Positions 15,868 through 22,964 of a stretch of DNA of 34,318 nucleotides are shown piece by piece; the first letter of the stretch is position 1, and the number at the start of each line of letters is the position of its first letter. The notes below the pieces were generated by a model, which worked only from the letters and a program-made list of their open reading frames with translations, made no database searches and had not been told where the DNA came from. A program made the translations under genes and the position numbers. The stretch comes from Hydrogenophaga intermedia (GTDB taxonomy: Bacteria; Pseudomonadota; Gammaproteobacteria; Burkholderiales; Burkholderiaceae_C). The stretch is taken from NCBI RefSeq assembly GCF_000723405.1, contig NZ_CCAE010000049.1:1-34318 (forward strand). The letters run 5' to 3'.

Positions 15868-16461
15868 ATGAACATTGCCGCTTCGGACGAACATCGCTTC
15901 GTCGCCCAGGTCCTCGCCAACCCCATCAACCACGCGATCCTCATCGCGTGGCCGCAACTGGCTCTGCCGGATGGCTGGCTCGTTGCCGGCTGCCTGTTCC
16001 AGACCGTGTGGAACCTCAGTAGCGGGCGGCCTGCGGAGGAAGGCATCAAGGACTACGACATCTTCTATTTCGATGGAGATGACTTGTCCGAAGCCGCCGA
16101 GGCTGCGGTGCAGGCCCGCGTGGACCGGGCGCTGGGCCACCTGGGCGTGAACATCGAAGTGAAGAATCAAGCCCGCGTGCACCTCTGGTACCCGGAACAC
16201 TTTGGCCACCCGTACCCGCGCCTGCGACGCACCCAGGACGGGATCGACCGCTTCCTGGTCCCCGCCACCTGCGTGGCTGTGCGCCCCGCCAAAGGGAGCG
16301 TCGAGGTCTATGCACCCCACGGGTTGGACGGTCTGTACGCGGGCGTGCTCACGCCCAACCCGCTGACGGACCACCGAGATCTCTTCCGCGCCAAGGCCGC
16401 TTCCTACCAGACGCGCTGGCCCTGGCTGCGGATCGAGGAAGCGGCGACCGGTGCCCGCTGA
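15868..16461 (+). CDS. Nucleotidyltransferase-like protein (NTP_transf_6 / COG3575 type)
   Basis: A 197-residue soluble protein. The segment DGWLVAGCLFQTVWN (about 35-49) followed by EEGIKDYDIFYFDGDDL (about 58-73) matches the GS-then-DxD layout of a family of uncharacterised nucleotidyltransferases. The metal-binding pair would be D62 and D64. A second conserved block, NQARVHLWYPEHFG at about 101-114, and a C-terminal segment with LTPNPL are typical of the same group. The start at 15868 places the first helix normally and lies 41 bp after the metallopeptidase stop, so it may be read through from the restriction operon. A relation to abortive-infection nucleotidyltransferases is possible but not shown. 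It converges on the VOC gene 15 bp away. Confidence 0.8.
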   Translation: MNIAASDEHRFVAQVLANPINHAILIAWPQLALPDGWLVAGCLFQTVWNLSSGRPAEEGIKDYDIFYFDGDDLSEAAEAAVQARVDRALGHLGVNIEVKNQARVHLWYPEHFGHPYPRLRRTQDGIDRFLVPATCVAVRPAKGSVEVYAPHGLDGLYAGVLTPNPLTDHRDLFRAKAASYQTRWPWLRIEEAATGAR

Positions 16462-16476
16462 ACGCAAGGCGCGGCC

Positions 16477-16878
16477 TCACATCGCGATCTCGCCCCCCGG
16501 CGCCAGATCCTCGTGCAGGCACAGGTAGTTCCCCTCCGGGTCCTTGAACCACGCGGCCTTCTCCGCGCCCAGCACACACACGTGGTCGACCGTCTTGAAG
16601 TCGGGGAAGTCGTAGTCCTCGAACACCACGCCGGTGCGCTTCAGACTGTCGATGGTGGCGGCGATGTCCGCCACCTGGAAGCTGATGGCGGTGTGTTCGG
16701 CCTTGGTGCCCTCGGGCTTCGGGAACAGCGCCAGCGTGCTGCCGCCCACGCGGTAGACGAACTTGCCGTCCGGTCGCAAGCCACCGGGCACCAAGCCCAG
16801 GCGCTTCTCGTAGAACTCACGCGCCCGCGCCATGTCGATGACCGGGAGCATGGTGGTAACCGTCGCATTGGCCAACAT
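16477..16878 (-). CDS. VOC-superfamily (glyoxalase/bleomycin-resistance) protein
   Basis: A 133-residue protein with paired beta-alpha-beta-beta-beta modules: residues about 1-60 (VTTMLPVIDMARAREFYEKRLGL) and 68-125 (AISFQVADIAATIDSLKRTG ... AAWFKDPEGNYLCLHED). The PEGN motif and the glutamate in LCLHED are typical metal-site elements. Members act as isomerases, dioxygenases or drug-binding proteins; the specific role here is unknown. The ATG at 16878 is supported by AAGGAG seven bases upstream, and the longer frame upstream is rejected. It diverges from the GNAT gene at 16982; a TATGCT on the minus strand in the gap could be a -10 box, but no well-placed -35 was found. Confidence 0.88.
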   Translation of the reverse strand: MLANATVTTMLPVIDMARAREFYEKRLGLVPGGLRPDGKFVYRVGGSTLALFPKPEGTKAEHTAISFQVADIAATIDSLKRTGVVFEDYDFPDFKTVDHVCVLGAEKAAWFKDPEGNYLCLHEDLAPGGEIAM

Positions 16879-16981
16879 ACGCACTCCTTTCGCCGGGTTC
16901 AGGGGCGCTGCGCCGCAGGAGCCGCCGGGCTCGTGGAGCCAGCACGCCAGCATAGGCCTGTCGGCGCGGACAATCCAGCCC

Positions 16982-17485
16982 ATGCAGCTGCGCCCCGAAC
17001 AACCCCCCGACGCCCCCGCCATCGGCTCGCTCATCGCCAAGGCCTTCGCCGACAACCCCCACAGCGGCGGCACCGAGCCCGCCATCGTGCGCGAACTGCG
17101 AGCGGCGGGCGCGCTCACCATCTCGCTGGTGGCGGTGGATGAGACCGGCCACGTCGTCGGCCACATCGCCTTCTCGCCGGAGAGCATCGCCGGGGGCGGG
17201 GGGCGCTGGTATGGCCTGGGCCCGATCTCGGTGCTGCCGGCGCTGCAAGGCACGGGCATCGGCGGCAGCTTGATGACCGATGGCCTGGCCCGCCTGAAAG
17301 CCCTGGGCGCCGAAGGCTGCGTGGTGCTGGGCGAGCCCGCCTACTACGGGCGTTGGGGCTTCGCGGTGCGCGAAGGCCTGGTCTACCCCGGCGTGCCGCC
17401 CGAGTACTTCATGGCCCTGGCCTTCGACGGCGGGGTGCCACGCGGCGAGGTGGCGTACCACGCGGCGTTCGCGGCCACCACTTGA
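16982..17485 (+). CDS. GNAT-family N-acetyltransferase (YhbS-like)
   Basis: A 167-residue acetyltransferase of the YhbS-like group. Motif A for acetyl-CoA is PISVLPALQGTGIGGSLMTDGL at about 80-101 with the Q-G-T-G-I-G pyrophosphate loop. It is followed by CVVLGEPAYYGRWGF (about 119-133), the segment that defines this group. Substrate unknown. It begins at the ATG at 16982, where the domain's first strand MQLRPEQPPDAPAI starts; upstream codons in this frame are part of the intergenic region. It is convergent with the RpiR gene nine bp away. Confidence 0.87.
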   Translation: MQLRPEQPPDAPAIGSLIAKAFADNPHSGGTEPAIVRELRAAGALTISLVAVDETGHVVGHIAFSPESIAGGGGRWYGLGPISVLPALQGTGIGGSLMTDGLARLKALGAEGCVVLGEPAYYGRWGFAVREGLVYPGVPPEYFMALAFDGGVPRGEVAYHAAFAATT

Positions 17486-17494
17486 GCCGGCAAC

Positions 17495-18415
17495 TCAACC
17501 CGTCTCGATTCCCAGTTCGGCGATGAACCCCTCGCGCCGCGCCAGCGCCTGCAGGGCCTTGTCACCCAGCTCGCGCGCCACCAGGTTGATCAGGCCTTCG
17601 CAGAACACCACGTAGGCGCCGATGCTGTTGCTGATGAAGCTGCTGTCGTGCGGGATGAAGAAGGCGTGCCGCGCGGGCGGCGCCAGGGGCGAGGCGCGGG
17701 TGTCGGTGATGGCGATGACGTGCACGCCGGCGTCGGCCGCCGCGCGAGCCACGTCGGCCACCATGCGGGTGTAGGGTGCCACGCTGCTGACGATGAGCGC
17801 GTCGCCACGCGACATCTGGGCCAGGCTTTCGGCCACGCCCAGGCCGGGCCCGTCGGCCAGCGAGACCTCGGCGCGCAGCATGCCCAGACCGTACGTGAGG
17901 AAACTGGCGATGGAGTGCATCTGCCGCAGGCCCAGGATGCGCACGTGCGGCGCTCGCGCCAGCAGGCGCGCGGCCTTGGCGAGTTCGGCCTCGTCGAGCT
18001 GGCCGAGGAAGGCGTCCACATTGCGGATCGATTCCTGAGCCAGTTTGGCGACCACGCCGCGCGCGGTGCGCGGGCTCTCGGCCGAGGCGTCTTCGAGCAG
18101 GCGGTGAGCCTGCTGGGTGTAGAAGTGCGGCCCGCCCTGCATGGCGTGTTCGCGGAACACGGCCTGGAAGTCGGCGAAGCCGGCGAAGCCCAGGCGCGTG
18201 GCCAGGCGGGTGAGCGTGGACGGGTTGACGCCCATGCGATCGCCCAGCTCGGTGATGGTGCTGAGCGCCACGTCCTTGGGTTGCTCGACGAGCCGCGCCA
18301 GCACGGCAAGCGCCTTGCCGCCAAGCGAGACGCTGGCGTCGCCGCGGTTGATGGCCACGACCAGGGCCCGCAGTTCGTCCACGGTGCTGGCCACGGGCGG
18401 TGCGGGTTTGGGCAT
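17495..18415 (-). CDS. MurR/RpiR-family transcriptional regulator
   Basis: A 306-residue regulator. The N-terminal RpiR helix-turn-helix occupies about 30-100 with recognition region STITELGDRMGVNPSTLTRLATRLGF (53-77). A SIS sugar-phosphate-type sensor domain follows at about 150-285 (HVRILGLRQMHSIASFLTYGL, then GDALIVSSVAPYTRMV). Many relatives bind phosphosugars, but members linked to ABC transporters respond to other small acids. It is the last gene of the operon that starts at 21638, 18 bp after the C45 gene, so it probably regulates its own operon. The candidate operator is the perfect dyad at 21741-21764. Confidence 0.92.
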   Translation of the reverse strand: MPKPAPPVASTVDELRALVVAINRGDASVSLGGKALAVLARLVEQPKDVALSTITELGDRMGVNPSTLTRLATRLGFAGFADFQAVFREHAMQGGPHFYTQQAHRLLEDASAESPRTARGVVAKLAQESIRNVDAFLGQLDEAELAKAARLLARAPHVRILGLRQMHSIASFLTYGLGMLRAEVSLADGPGLGVAESLAQMSRGDALIVSSVAPYTRMVADVARAAADAGVHVIAITDTRASPLAPPARHAFFIPHDSSFISNSIGAYVVFCEGLINLVARELGDKALQALARREGFIAELGIETG

Positions 18416-18433
18416 GGGGGCGGTGTGCGACGG

Positions 18434-19468
18434 CTACAGGCGGAGGGCGTCGCGCATCCTAAACGAGGTTTCGCGGCGGCCGCCCGTGCGCACCACCCAG
18501 TCCACGTGCGCCGCGCCCAGTTCGAAGCTGGCCGTGGCCATGGTGTTCTCGTGGTCGCTGTCGTCGGCGCGGTCGCGGTAGATGGGGTAGCGCGCATCGC
18601 CCTGGTCGAAGAGGATGTCCAGCGGGTCGATGGCCTCGCCTTCGTGCTGGCGCAACAGGTCCTCGCCACGCAACTGGCGGTGGCCGGACGAGCCGGTGAC
18701 GATCTGCGGCCGGTTCGCCATGGCGGCGTGCACCATGTGGTTGGCGTGCACCGCGGGCCGCTCCACGGTCTGCACCGAGAGCACGGCGTCGCTGAACTCC
18801 ACGCTGGTGATGCAAGGCAGGCCGGCCTGCGCGAGCGTGAGGTGAAAGCCCCCCGCGCGCGGCATGGCGCCCAACTGCTCCAGCGCCGCGTCCACGCCGG
18901 CGGCGTCGAGCAGCGCGCGCGTGACCACCATGCGCGGCAGGCCCAGACCTACCTCCAATGTGCGCAGGTTGTTCACCGTCATCACCAAGCCCGACGCCGT
19001 GGCGGCAAAGGTGTGGCCGGGCAGGGATCCCGGGTAGACGAACGAGGCGAAGCGCGCGCCGCCGGTGACGGCGATCTGCGCGATGGCGCAGTGGCCGAGG
19101 AAGGCCGGGTCGCCGTCTTCGTTGTGGGCCACCACGGGCGTGGCGTCGGGCGCGGTGGCAGGCAACTGCACGGTGGTGCAGCCATCGGGCGCCATGGCCC
19201 AGACGTCGCCACGGCAGTTCCACAGGAACACGTCCTCGGCGGGCAGGCCCAGGCCGGCGGCCAGACCTTGCAGCTCTTGCCATATGGCGGGCTGGCGCGC
19301 GCGCACGAGTTCGGCCATGGCGGCCACCGCGGCGTGGCCCCGCCAGCGCATCACCGTCGCCCAGGCGGGCGAACGGGCGGCGTAGCCTTGCAGGGCGGCC
19401 GCGCCGAAGCGGCCCAGGGCCTGGCCCACCTCGAACGGGGAGCCTTCGAGTTGCAGGTAAGCGAGCAT
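18434..19468 (-). CDS. C45-family self-processing acyltransferase/amidohydrolase
   Basis: A 344-residue N-terminal-nucleophile hydrolase of peptidase family C45, the family of acyl-CoA:6-aminopenicillanate acyltransferase. The proposed self-cleavage site is between G96 and C97 in APDGCTTV, leaving C97 as catalytic nucleophile; VVAHNEDGDP at about 111-120 and TVNNL at about 162-166 are typical downstream family elements. Relatives remove or transfer acyl groups from amino compounds. The gene is 8 bp after the ABC ATPase gene and 18 bp before the RpiR gene, so it belongs to the transporter operon. This argues that an N-acylated amino acid or similar amide is imported and then deacylated (inference). 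No signal peptide is seen, so the enzyme is cytoplasmic. Confidence 0.85.
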   Translation of the reverse strand: MLAYLQLEGSPFEVGQALGRFGAAALQGYAARSPAWATVMRWRGHAAVAAMAELVRARQPAIWQELQGLAAGLGLPAEDVFLWNCRGDVWAMAPDGCTTVQLPATAPDATPVVAHNEDGDPAFLGHCAIAQIAVTGGARFASFVYPGSLPGHTFAATASGLVMTVNNLRTLEVGLGLPRMVVTRALLDAAGVDAALEQLGAMPRAGGFHLTLAQAGLPCITSVEFSDAVLSVQTVERPAVHANHMVHAAMANRPQIVTGSSGHRQLRGEDLLRQHEGEAIDPLDILFDQGDARYPIYRDRADDSDHENTMATASFELGAAHVDWVVRTGGRRETSFRMRDALRL

Positions 19469-19476
19469 GCGATTCG

Positions 19477-20205
19477 CTATTCGACGTGCTGCAGGAAGTC
19501 GCGCAGCCGGGGATTGCTGGGGTGGGCGATGAGTTCGGCCGGCGGGCCGTCCACGGCGATGTGGCCGTGCTCCATGAAGATGAGCCGGGTGCCCACCTGG
19601 CGCGCAAAGGCGATCTCGTGCGTGACCACGATCATGGTCATGCCTTCTTCAGCCAGCGCCTGCATCACGCGCAGCACCTCCTGGCGCAGCTCGGGGTCGA
19701 GCGCGGAGGTGGGCTCATCGAACAACATGAGTTTGGGCTTGACGGCCAGGGCGCGCGCGATGGCCACGCGCTGCTGCTGCCCGCCCGAGAGTTCGCTGGG
19801 GAAATGCTGCTCACGTTCAGCCAGGCCCACCTTCTTCAGCAGCGCCCGCGCTTCCTGCTCGGCCTGCGCGCGCGGCGTGCCGCGCACCTGGCGCGGGCCG
19901 AAGGCCACGTTCTGCAGCGCGGTCATCTGAGGAAACAGGTTGAACTGCTGGAACACCATGCCAGCCTCCTGCCGGATCTCGCGCACGGTGGACGGACCAC
20001 CGCGCACGCTGCGGCCGTCGACGACGAGGTCGCCGCCGTCGATGGTCTCGAGCGCGTTGATGCAACGCAGCAGCGTGGACTTGCCCGAGCCCGAGGGCCC
20101 GATGAGCACCACCACCTCGCCGGTACCGATGCTGAGGTCGACGCCGTCGAGCACCACGGTGGCTCCGAAGCGCTTGCTGACCTTCCGGAATTCGACCATG
20201 TTCAT
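19477..20205 (-). CDS. Polar amino-acid ABC transporter ATP-binding protein
   Basis: ATPase of a GlnQ/HisP-type importer, 242 residues. Walker A is GPSGSGKST at 36-44, the Q-loop glutamine is in MVFQQFNLF at about 83-91, the ABC signature is LSGGQ at 139-143, Walker B LMLFDEP at 159-165, and the switch histidine is H196 in VVTHE. The ATG at 20205 overlaps the permease stop by four bases, giving translational coupling. It powers the permease and binding protein encoded just upstream. Specificity for the amino-acid family is clear from sequence; the exact ligand is not. Confidence 0.95.
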   Translation of the reverse strand: MNMVEFRKVSKRFGATVVLDGVDLSIGTGEVVVLIGPSGSGKSTLLRCINALETIDGGDLVVDGRSVRGGPSTVREIRQEAGMVFQQFNLFPQMTALQNVAFGPRQVRGTPRAQAEQEARALLKKVGLAEREQHFPSELSGGQQQRVAIARALAVKPKLMLFDEPTSALDPELRQEVLRVMQALAEEGMTMIVVTHEIAFARQVGTRLIFMEHGHIAVDGPPAELIAHPSNPRLRDFLQHVE

Positions 20206-20858
20206 AGGATGCGCATCCGTTTTTCCACCGTGCGCAGGGCAAAGGTGAGCGCGCCGATCATGCAGAGGTAGATCACCGCCACGGCGCTCCAGATTTCCAC
20301 CGCGCGGAAGTTGGCGGCCATGATTTCCTGGCCCTGGCGCGTGAGCTCGCCCACGCCGATGACGATGAACAGCGAGGTGTCCTTCAGGCTGACGATGAAC
20401 TGGTTGCCCAAGGGCGGCGTCATGCGCCGGAAGGCCACCGGCCCCACGACGAAGGCCAGCACGCGCCACAGCGGCATGCCCAGCGCCAGCCCCGCCTCGC
20501 GCAGGCCCTTGGGCACCGAGAGGAAGGCGCCGCGAACGATCTCCGCGATGTAGGCGCCCGAGTTGACGACGATGGAGACGATGGCCGCCGTCAACGGGTC
20601 CACGCGAATGTCGGCGATGACGGGCAGGGCGAAGTAGATGAACATGACCTGCACCACGATGGGCGTGCCGCGGACCAGTTCGATGTAGAGGAAGCCCAGG
20701 GTGTCGAGCAGGCGGTTGCCGTAGGCCCGCATGAGGCCGAAGACCAGCCCCACCACCGTGCCACCCAACAGGCCCACCACGGTGATGAGCACCGTGAGCT
20801 TGGCGCCCTGCAGCAGCGCCGGAATGGCCTTGACGATGACCGAGACGTCGAAATCCAT
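20202..20858 (-). CDS. Polar amino-acid ABC transporter permease
   Basis: A 218-residue HisM/GlnP-type permease with about five transmembrane helices (roughly 15-45, 55-80, 85-110, 140-160 and 185-208). The EAA cytoplasmic loop is GAFLSVPKGLREAGLALGM at about 110-128. The family hallmark ELVRGTPIVVQVMFIYF is at about 60-76. It is the only permease gene in the operon, so it probably forms a homodimer. It sits 24 bp after the binding-protein gene. Confidence 0.93.
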   Translation of the reverse strand: MDFDVSVIVKAIPALLQGAKLTVLITVVGLLGGTVVGLVFGLMRAYGNRLLDTLGFLYIELVRGTPIVVQVMFIYFALPVIADIRVDPLTAAIVSIVVNSGAYIAEIVRGAFLSVPKGLREAGLALGMPLWRVLAFVVGPVAFRRMTPPLGNQFIVSLKDTSLFIVIGVGELTRQGQEIMAANFRAVEIWSAVAVIYLCMIGALTFALRTVEKRMRIL

Positions 20859-20882
20859 GGTGGGGTTCGCGCGCTCGGGCGT

Positions 20883-21638
20883 TCAGGGCTTGGGCGGCTC
20901 GGTGCCGAACCACTTCTTGTAGATCGCGTTGTAGCGGCCGTCGGCCTTGATCTTCGCCAGCGCGGTGTTCACCTTGGGCACGAGCGGGCTGCCCTTGGGA
21001 AAGCCGATGCCGTACTGGTGCGCCATCATCTGCGTGCCCACCACCTTCACCTTGCCCTTGCCCGCCGTGTTGGCGAAGTACAGGACGTTGGGCGTGTCGT
21101 GCATGGCCGCGTCCACGCGGCCGGTCATGAGCTCGAGGTAGGCGTTGTCGATGTTGGGGAACTGGCGCAGCTCGGTGCCCTGGAAGTTGGCCTTGGCGTA
21201 GTCGGCGGCCGAGGTGCCGGTCTTGATGGCGAGCTGTTTGCCCTTGAGGTCGGCCGCGCCGTTGATCTTGCTGTTGGCCGGCACCAGCAGCATGAAGCCG
21301 CTGTCGTAATAGCCGTCGGAGAAGTCGATGACCTTCTTGCGCTCGTCCTTGATGGTGATGCCGGCCAGCGCCACGTCCACGTTCTTCGTCTGCAGCGCGG
21401 GCAGGATGCCATTGAAGTCCATGGGCTGCAGGCGGTAGCTCAGGCCCAGCTCTTTGGCGACGGCGTCCCACAGGTCGATGTCGAAGCCCACGTACTTGTC
21501 GCCTTCCTTGAACTCGAAGGGCACGAAGGCGGTGTCGGTGGCGACCACCAGCGGCTGGGACTGTGCGATGGCGGCGCTGCCGCTCACGGTCGCGCACAAG
21601 GCGGCGACCGCCAACAGGACTCGGCGAAGGGTGTTCAT
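20883..21638 (-). CDS. Periplasmic amino-acid-type substrate-binding protein
   Basis: A 251-residue family-3 solute-binding protein (GlnH/HisJ type). Residues 1-25 form a signal peptide (basic MNTLRR, hydrophobic core, cleavage near AIA|Q). The mature protein begins LVVATDTAFVPFEFKEG and includes YVGFDIDLWDAVAKELG and FNGILPALQTKNVDVALAGITI, the standard ligand-binding lobes. An arginine in the typical EERKK-like region (about 106-111, DERKKVID) suggests carboxylate binding. The ATG at 21638 has GAGGA upstream. It is the first gene of the operon, as usual for the most abundant component. Confidence 0.93.
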   Translation of the reverse strand: MNTLRRVLLAVAALCATVSGSAAIAQSQPLVVATDTAFVPFEFKEGDKYVGFDIDLWDAVAKELGLSYRLQPMDFNGILPALQTKNVDVALAGITIKDERKKVIDFSDGYYDSGFMLLVPANSKINGAADLKGKQLAIKTGTSAADYAKANFQGTELRQFPNIDNAYLELMTGRVDAAMHDTPNVLYFANTAGKGKVKVVGTQMMAHQYGIGFPKGSPLVPKVNTALAKIKADGRYNAIYKKWFGTEPPKP

Positions 21639-21683
21639 GCGGTGATCCTCGTGAAAGGTGGGACGCGCATCAAAGTGGGGTTC

Positions 21684-21705
21684 TCGATGCACCAAGTCGA
21701 TGCAC
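21684..21705. repeat. Direct repeat in the ABC operon leader
   Basis: TCGATGCAC occurs at 21684-21692 and again at 21697-21705, 13 bases apart start to start, within the transcribed leader predicted for the transporter operon. Meaning unknown; it could be part of a regulator site. Confidence 0.35.
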
Positions 21706-21734
21706 TTGAAATTTGCAAGACCATCGATGGCGCA

Positions 21735-21763
21735 AATCTACTTGCATTGCCGGACGAATGCAA
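21735..21763 (-). promoter_or_regulatory. Predicted promoter of the amino-acid ABC / C45 / RpiR operon
   Basis: Minus-strand TTGCAT (21758-21763) and TAGATT (21735-21740) are 17 bases apart, giving a start near 21728 and a leader of about 90 bases. The -35 box lies in one arm of the perfect dyad 21741-21764, so a protein bound there would block initiation. Motif match only. Confidence 0.45.
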
Positions 21764-21764
21764 G
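21741..21764. promoter_or_regulatory. Perfect 8-bp-arm dyad: candidate RpiR operator
   Basis: CTTGCATT-N8-AATGCAAG covers the spacer and -35 box of the predicted operon promoter. A dimeric repressor is the natural reader; the RpiR regulator at the end of the same operon is the best candidate. A looser pair, ATTTGC/GCAAAT, lies just inside at about 21710-21737. Confidence 0.5.
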
Positions 21765-21788
21765 CGCCGCGTGCAAGGACACGCGGCG
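21765..21788. terminator. Strong GC hairpin after the flavin reductase gene
   Basis: CGCCGCGTG-CAAGGA-CACGCGGCG, a perfect nine-base-pair stem with a six-base loop, starts about 20 bases after the flavin reductase stop (minus strand) and directly abuts the candidate RpiR operator. No run of T follows on either strand, so it is a terminator-like or transcript-stabilising structure and not a canonical intrinsic terminator. Confidence 0.45.
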
Positions 21789-21807
21789 TGAAACGGGGTT
21801 CGGAGGG

Positions 21808-22389
21808 TTAGAGCGCCTGGGCCTGCACGGCGCCAGCCGAGCGCACGAAGAGACCCGCGCCCAAGTGATGGATGGTCTGCAGGTCGGCGTTGTCTTCGTC
21901 GAACAGCCAATGCCCGTTGGCGAAGATGCGCGGGTCGGCGGCGGCGGCCACGACCTCGGCGAAGCAGGTGTCGTAGGCGTCTTCGGTGTGGCGCTCGGGA
22001 ATCAGGCGGCATTCGAGCCAGGCGGCGCAGCCCCGCTCGACAAGGGGCATGCCGAGCACCGGGCCGGTGACGGCCTCGATGCCGTAGCGCTCGAACTTGT
22101 CGCCATCGCGCCCGCTGCGCTGGCCCACGCTGTAGGTGAGATCGGCCAGCGCGAGGCCGGGCAGGCACAGACCGAAGGCGCCGCTGGCGCTGACGAGTTC
22201 GCGCGTGAAGGTGCTCTTGTCGATCACCACGGCGATGCGCGGCGGCGTGAACTCCACCGGCATGGACCAGGCAGCCGCCATCAGGTTGCGCCGCCCGCCG
22301 TGCGCGCTGGTCACCAGCACGGTGGGGCCGTGGTTGATGAGGCGGCTGGCGTGCTCGAGCCGCACGGGCTCGAAGCGGCTGGGGCTCAC
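21808..22389 (-). CDS. Flavin reductase-like (FMN-binding split-barrel) protein
   Basis: A 193-residue protein of the flavin-reductase-like FMN-binding family. The start RLEHASRLINHGPTVLVTSAHGGRRNLMAAAWSMPVEFTPPRIAVVIDKSTFT (about 10-60) contains the typical N-(L/V)-(M/T)-A-(A/S)-W-x-(M/T)-P motif and the conserved P for flavin-binding strands; GAFGLCLP at about 70-77 follows. It probably binds FMN and transfers electrons from NAD(P)H to flavin or a partner oxygenase. The start is GTG at 22389, overlapping the VOC gene stop by four bases (GTGA), so the pair is coupled. A role in aromatic or quinone metabolism is inferred from the VOC partner and the divergent LysR. Confidence 0.88.
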   Translation of the reverse strand: MSPSRFEPVRLEHASRLINHGPTVLVTSAHGGRRNLMAAAWSMPVEFTPPRIAVVIDKSTFTRELVSASGAFGLCLPGLALADLTYSVGQRSGRDGDKFERYGIEAVTGPVLGMPLVERGCAAWLECRLIPERHTEDAYDTCFAEVVAAAADPRIFANGHWLFDEDNADLQTIHHLGAGLFVRSAGAVQAQAL

Positions 22390-22862
22390 TTGGCGAAGAG
22401 CTTATTGATGTCGCCGAAGGCCTTGACCTCGATGGCGTTGCCCGAGGGGTCGAGGAAGAACATGGTGGCCTGCTCGCCGGGCTGGCCCTTGAAGCGGATG
22501 TAGGGCTCGATGACGAACTTTGTGCCCAGGGCCTTGAGGCGCTCGGCCATGGCCTCCCAGTCGGCCAGGGGCAGCACGATGCCGAAGTGGCGCACGGGCA
22601 CGCCGTGGCCGTCCACGGCATTGACGGCCGCGCCGCCGCAGGCCTCGGGCGCCAGGTGGGCCACGATCTGGTGGCCGTAGAAGTTGAAGTCGATCCACTC
22701 GGGCGAGCTGCGGCCCTCGGGGCAGCCCAGGGTCTCACCGTAGAAGCGGCGAGCGGCGTCCAGGTCGTGCACCGGGAAGGCCAGGTGGAAGGGCGACATG
22801 GGCGCGGGGTTGGTGGTGGGCGCGCGCATGGTGGGCGCGGGGGCGATGGTGTCGGTGCTCAT
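22386..22862 (-). CDS. VOC-superfamily protein, possible dioxygenase/isomerase
   Basis: A 158-residue protein with a VOC domain. After an unconserved 22-residue leader, residues 23-150 read PFHLAFPVHDLDAARRFYGETLGC, DFNFYGHQIVAHLAP, RHFGIVLPLADWEAMAERLKALG and TMFFLDPSGNAIEVKAFGD. H26, H86-region (RHFGIV) and E142 (IEVKAF) are likely metal ligands, as in extradiol-type or glyoxalase-type members. It resembles the glyoxalase-like proteins often described as bleomycin-resistance or dioxygenase homologues; substrate unknown. It is the first gene of a two-gene operon divergent from LysR. Confidence 0.85.
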   Translation of the reverse strand: MSTDTIAPAPTMRAPTTNPAPMSPFHLAFPVHDLDAARRFYGETLGCPEGRSSPEWIDFNFYGHQIVAHLAPEACGGAAVNAVDGHGVPVRHFGIVLPLADWEAMAERLKALGTKFVIEPYIRFKGQPGEQATMFFLDPSGNAIEVKAFGDINKLFAK

Positions 22863-22945
22863 GACGGGTGCTCGTGGGTGGAAGGGGAAAGCCGCGATGC
22901 TAGGCCCTGATAAGCCAAAAGAAAATCAATCCTTTTTTAAGCCGA

Positions 22946-22964
22946 GCACAAGTATCCTTTGTGC
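22946..22964. promoter_or_regulatory. Dyad immediately upstream of the LysR start
   Basis: GCACAA-N7-TTGTGC is perfect over six-base arms and ends on the base before the ATG at 22965, so it covers the translation-initiation region. An AT-rich tract lies just upstream (about 22915-22940). LysR autoregulatory sites often lie between divergent genes and keep such dyad symmetry, so autoregulation is the simplest reading. Confidence 0.5.

Noticed and set aside
16879..16981. Promoter for the VOC gene using TATGCT on the minus strand
   Set aside because: The only TTG-containing -35 candidate is 13 bases away, too close for a sigma-70 promoter.
17482..17498. Small inverted repeat TTGAG-N7-CTCAA between the convergent GNAT and RpiR genes
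   Set aside because: Only five pairs, and it overlaps a stop codon; too short to call a terminator.
17648..19930. A 760-codon plus-strand frame opposite the RpiR, C45 and ABC ATPase genes
   Set aside because: It runs antisense through three recognised genes and shows no protein family features.
21765..21788. Canonical rho-independent terminator
   Set aside because: The stem is strong but no run of T follows on either strand, so it is reported only as terminator-like.
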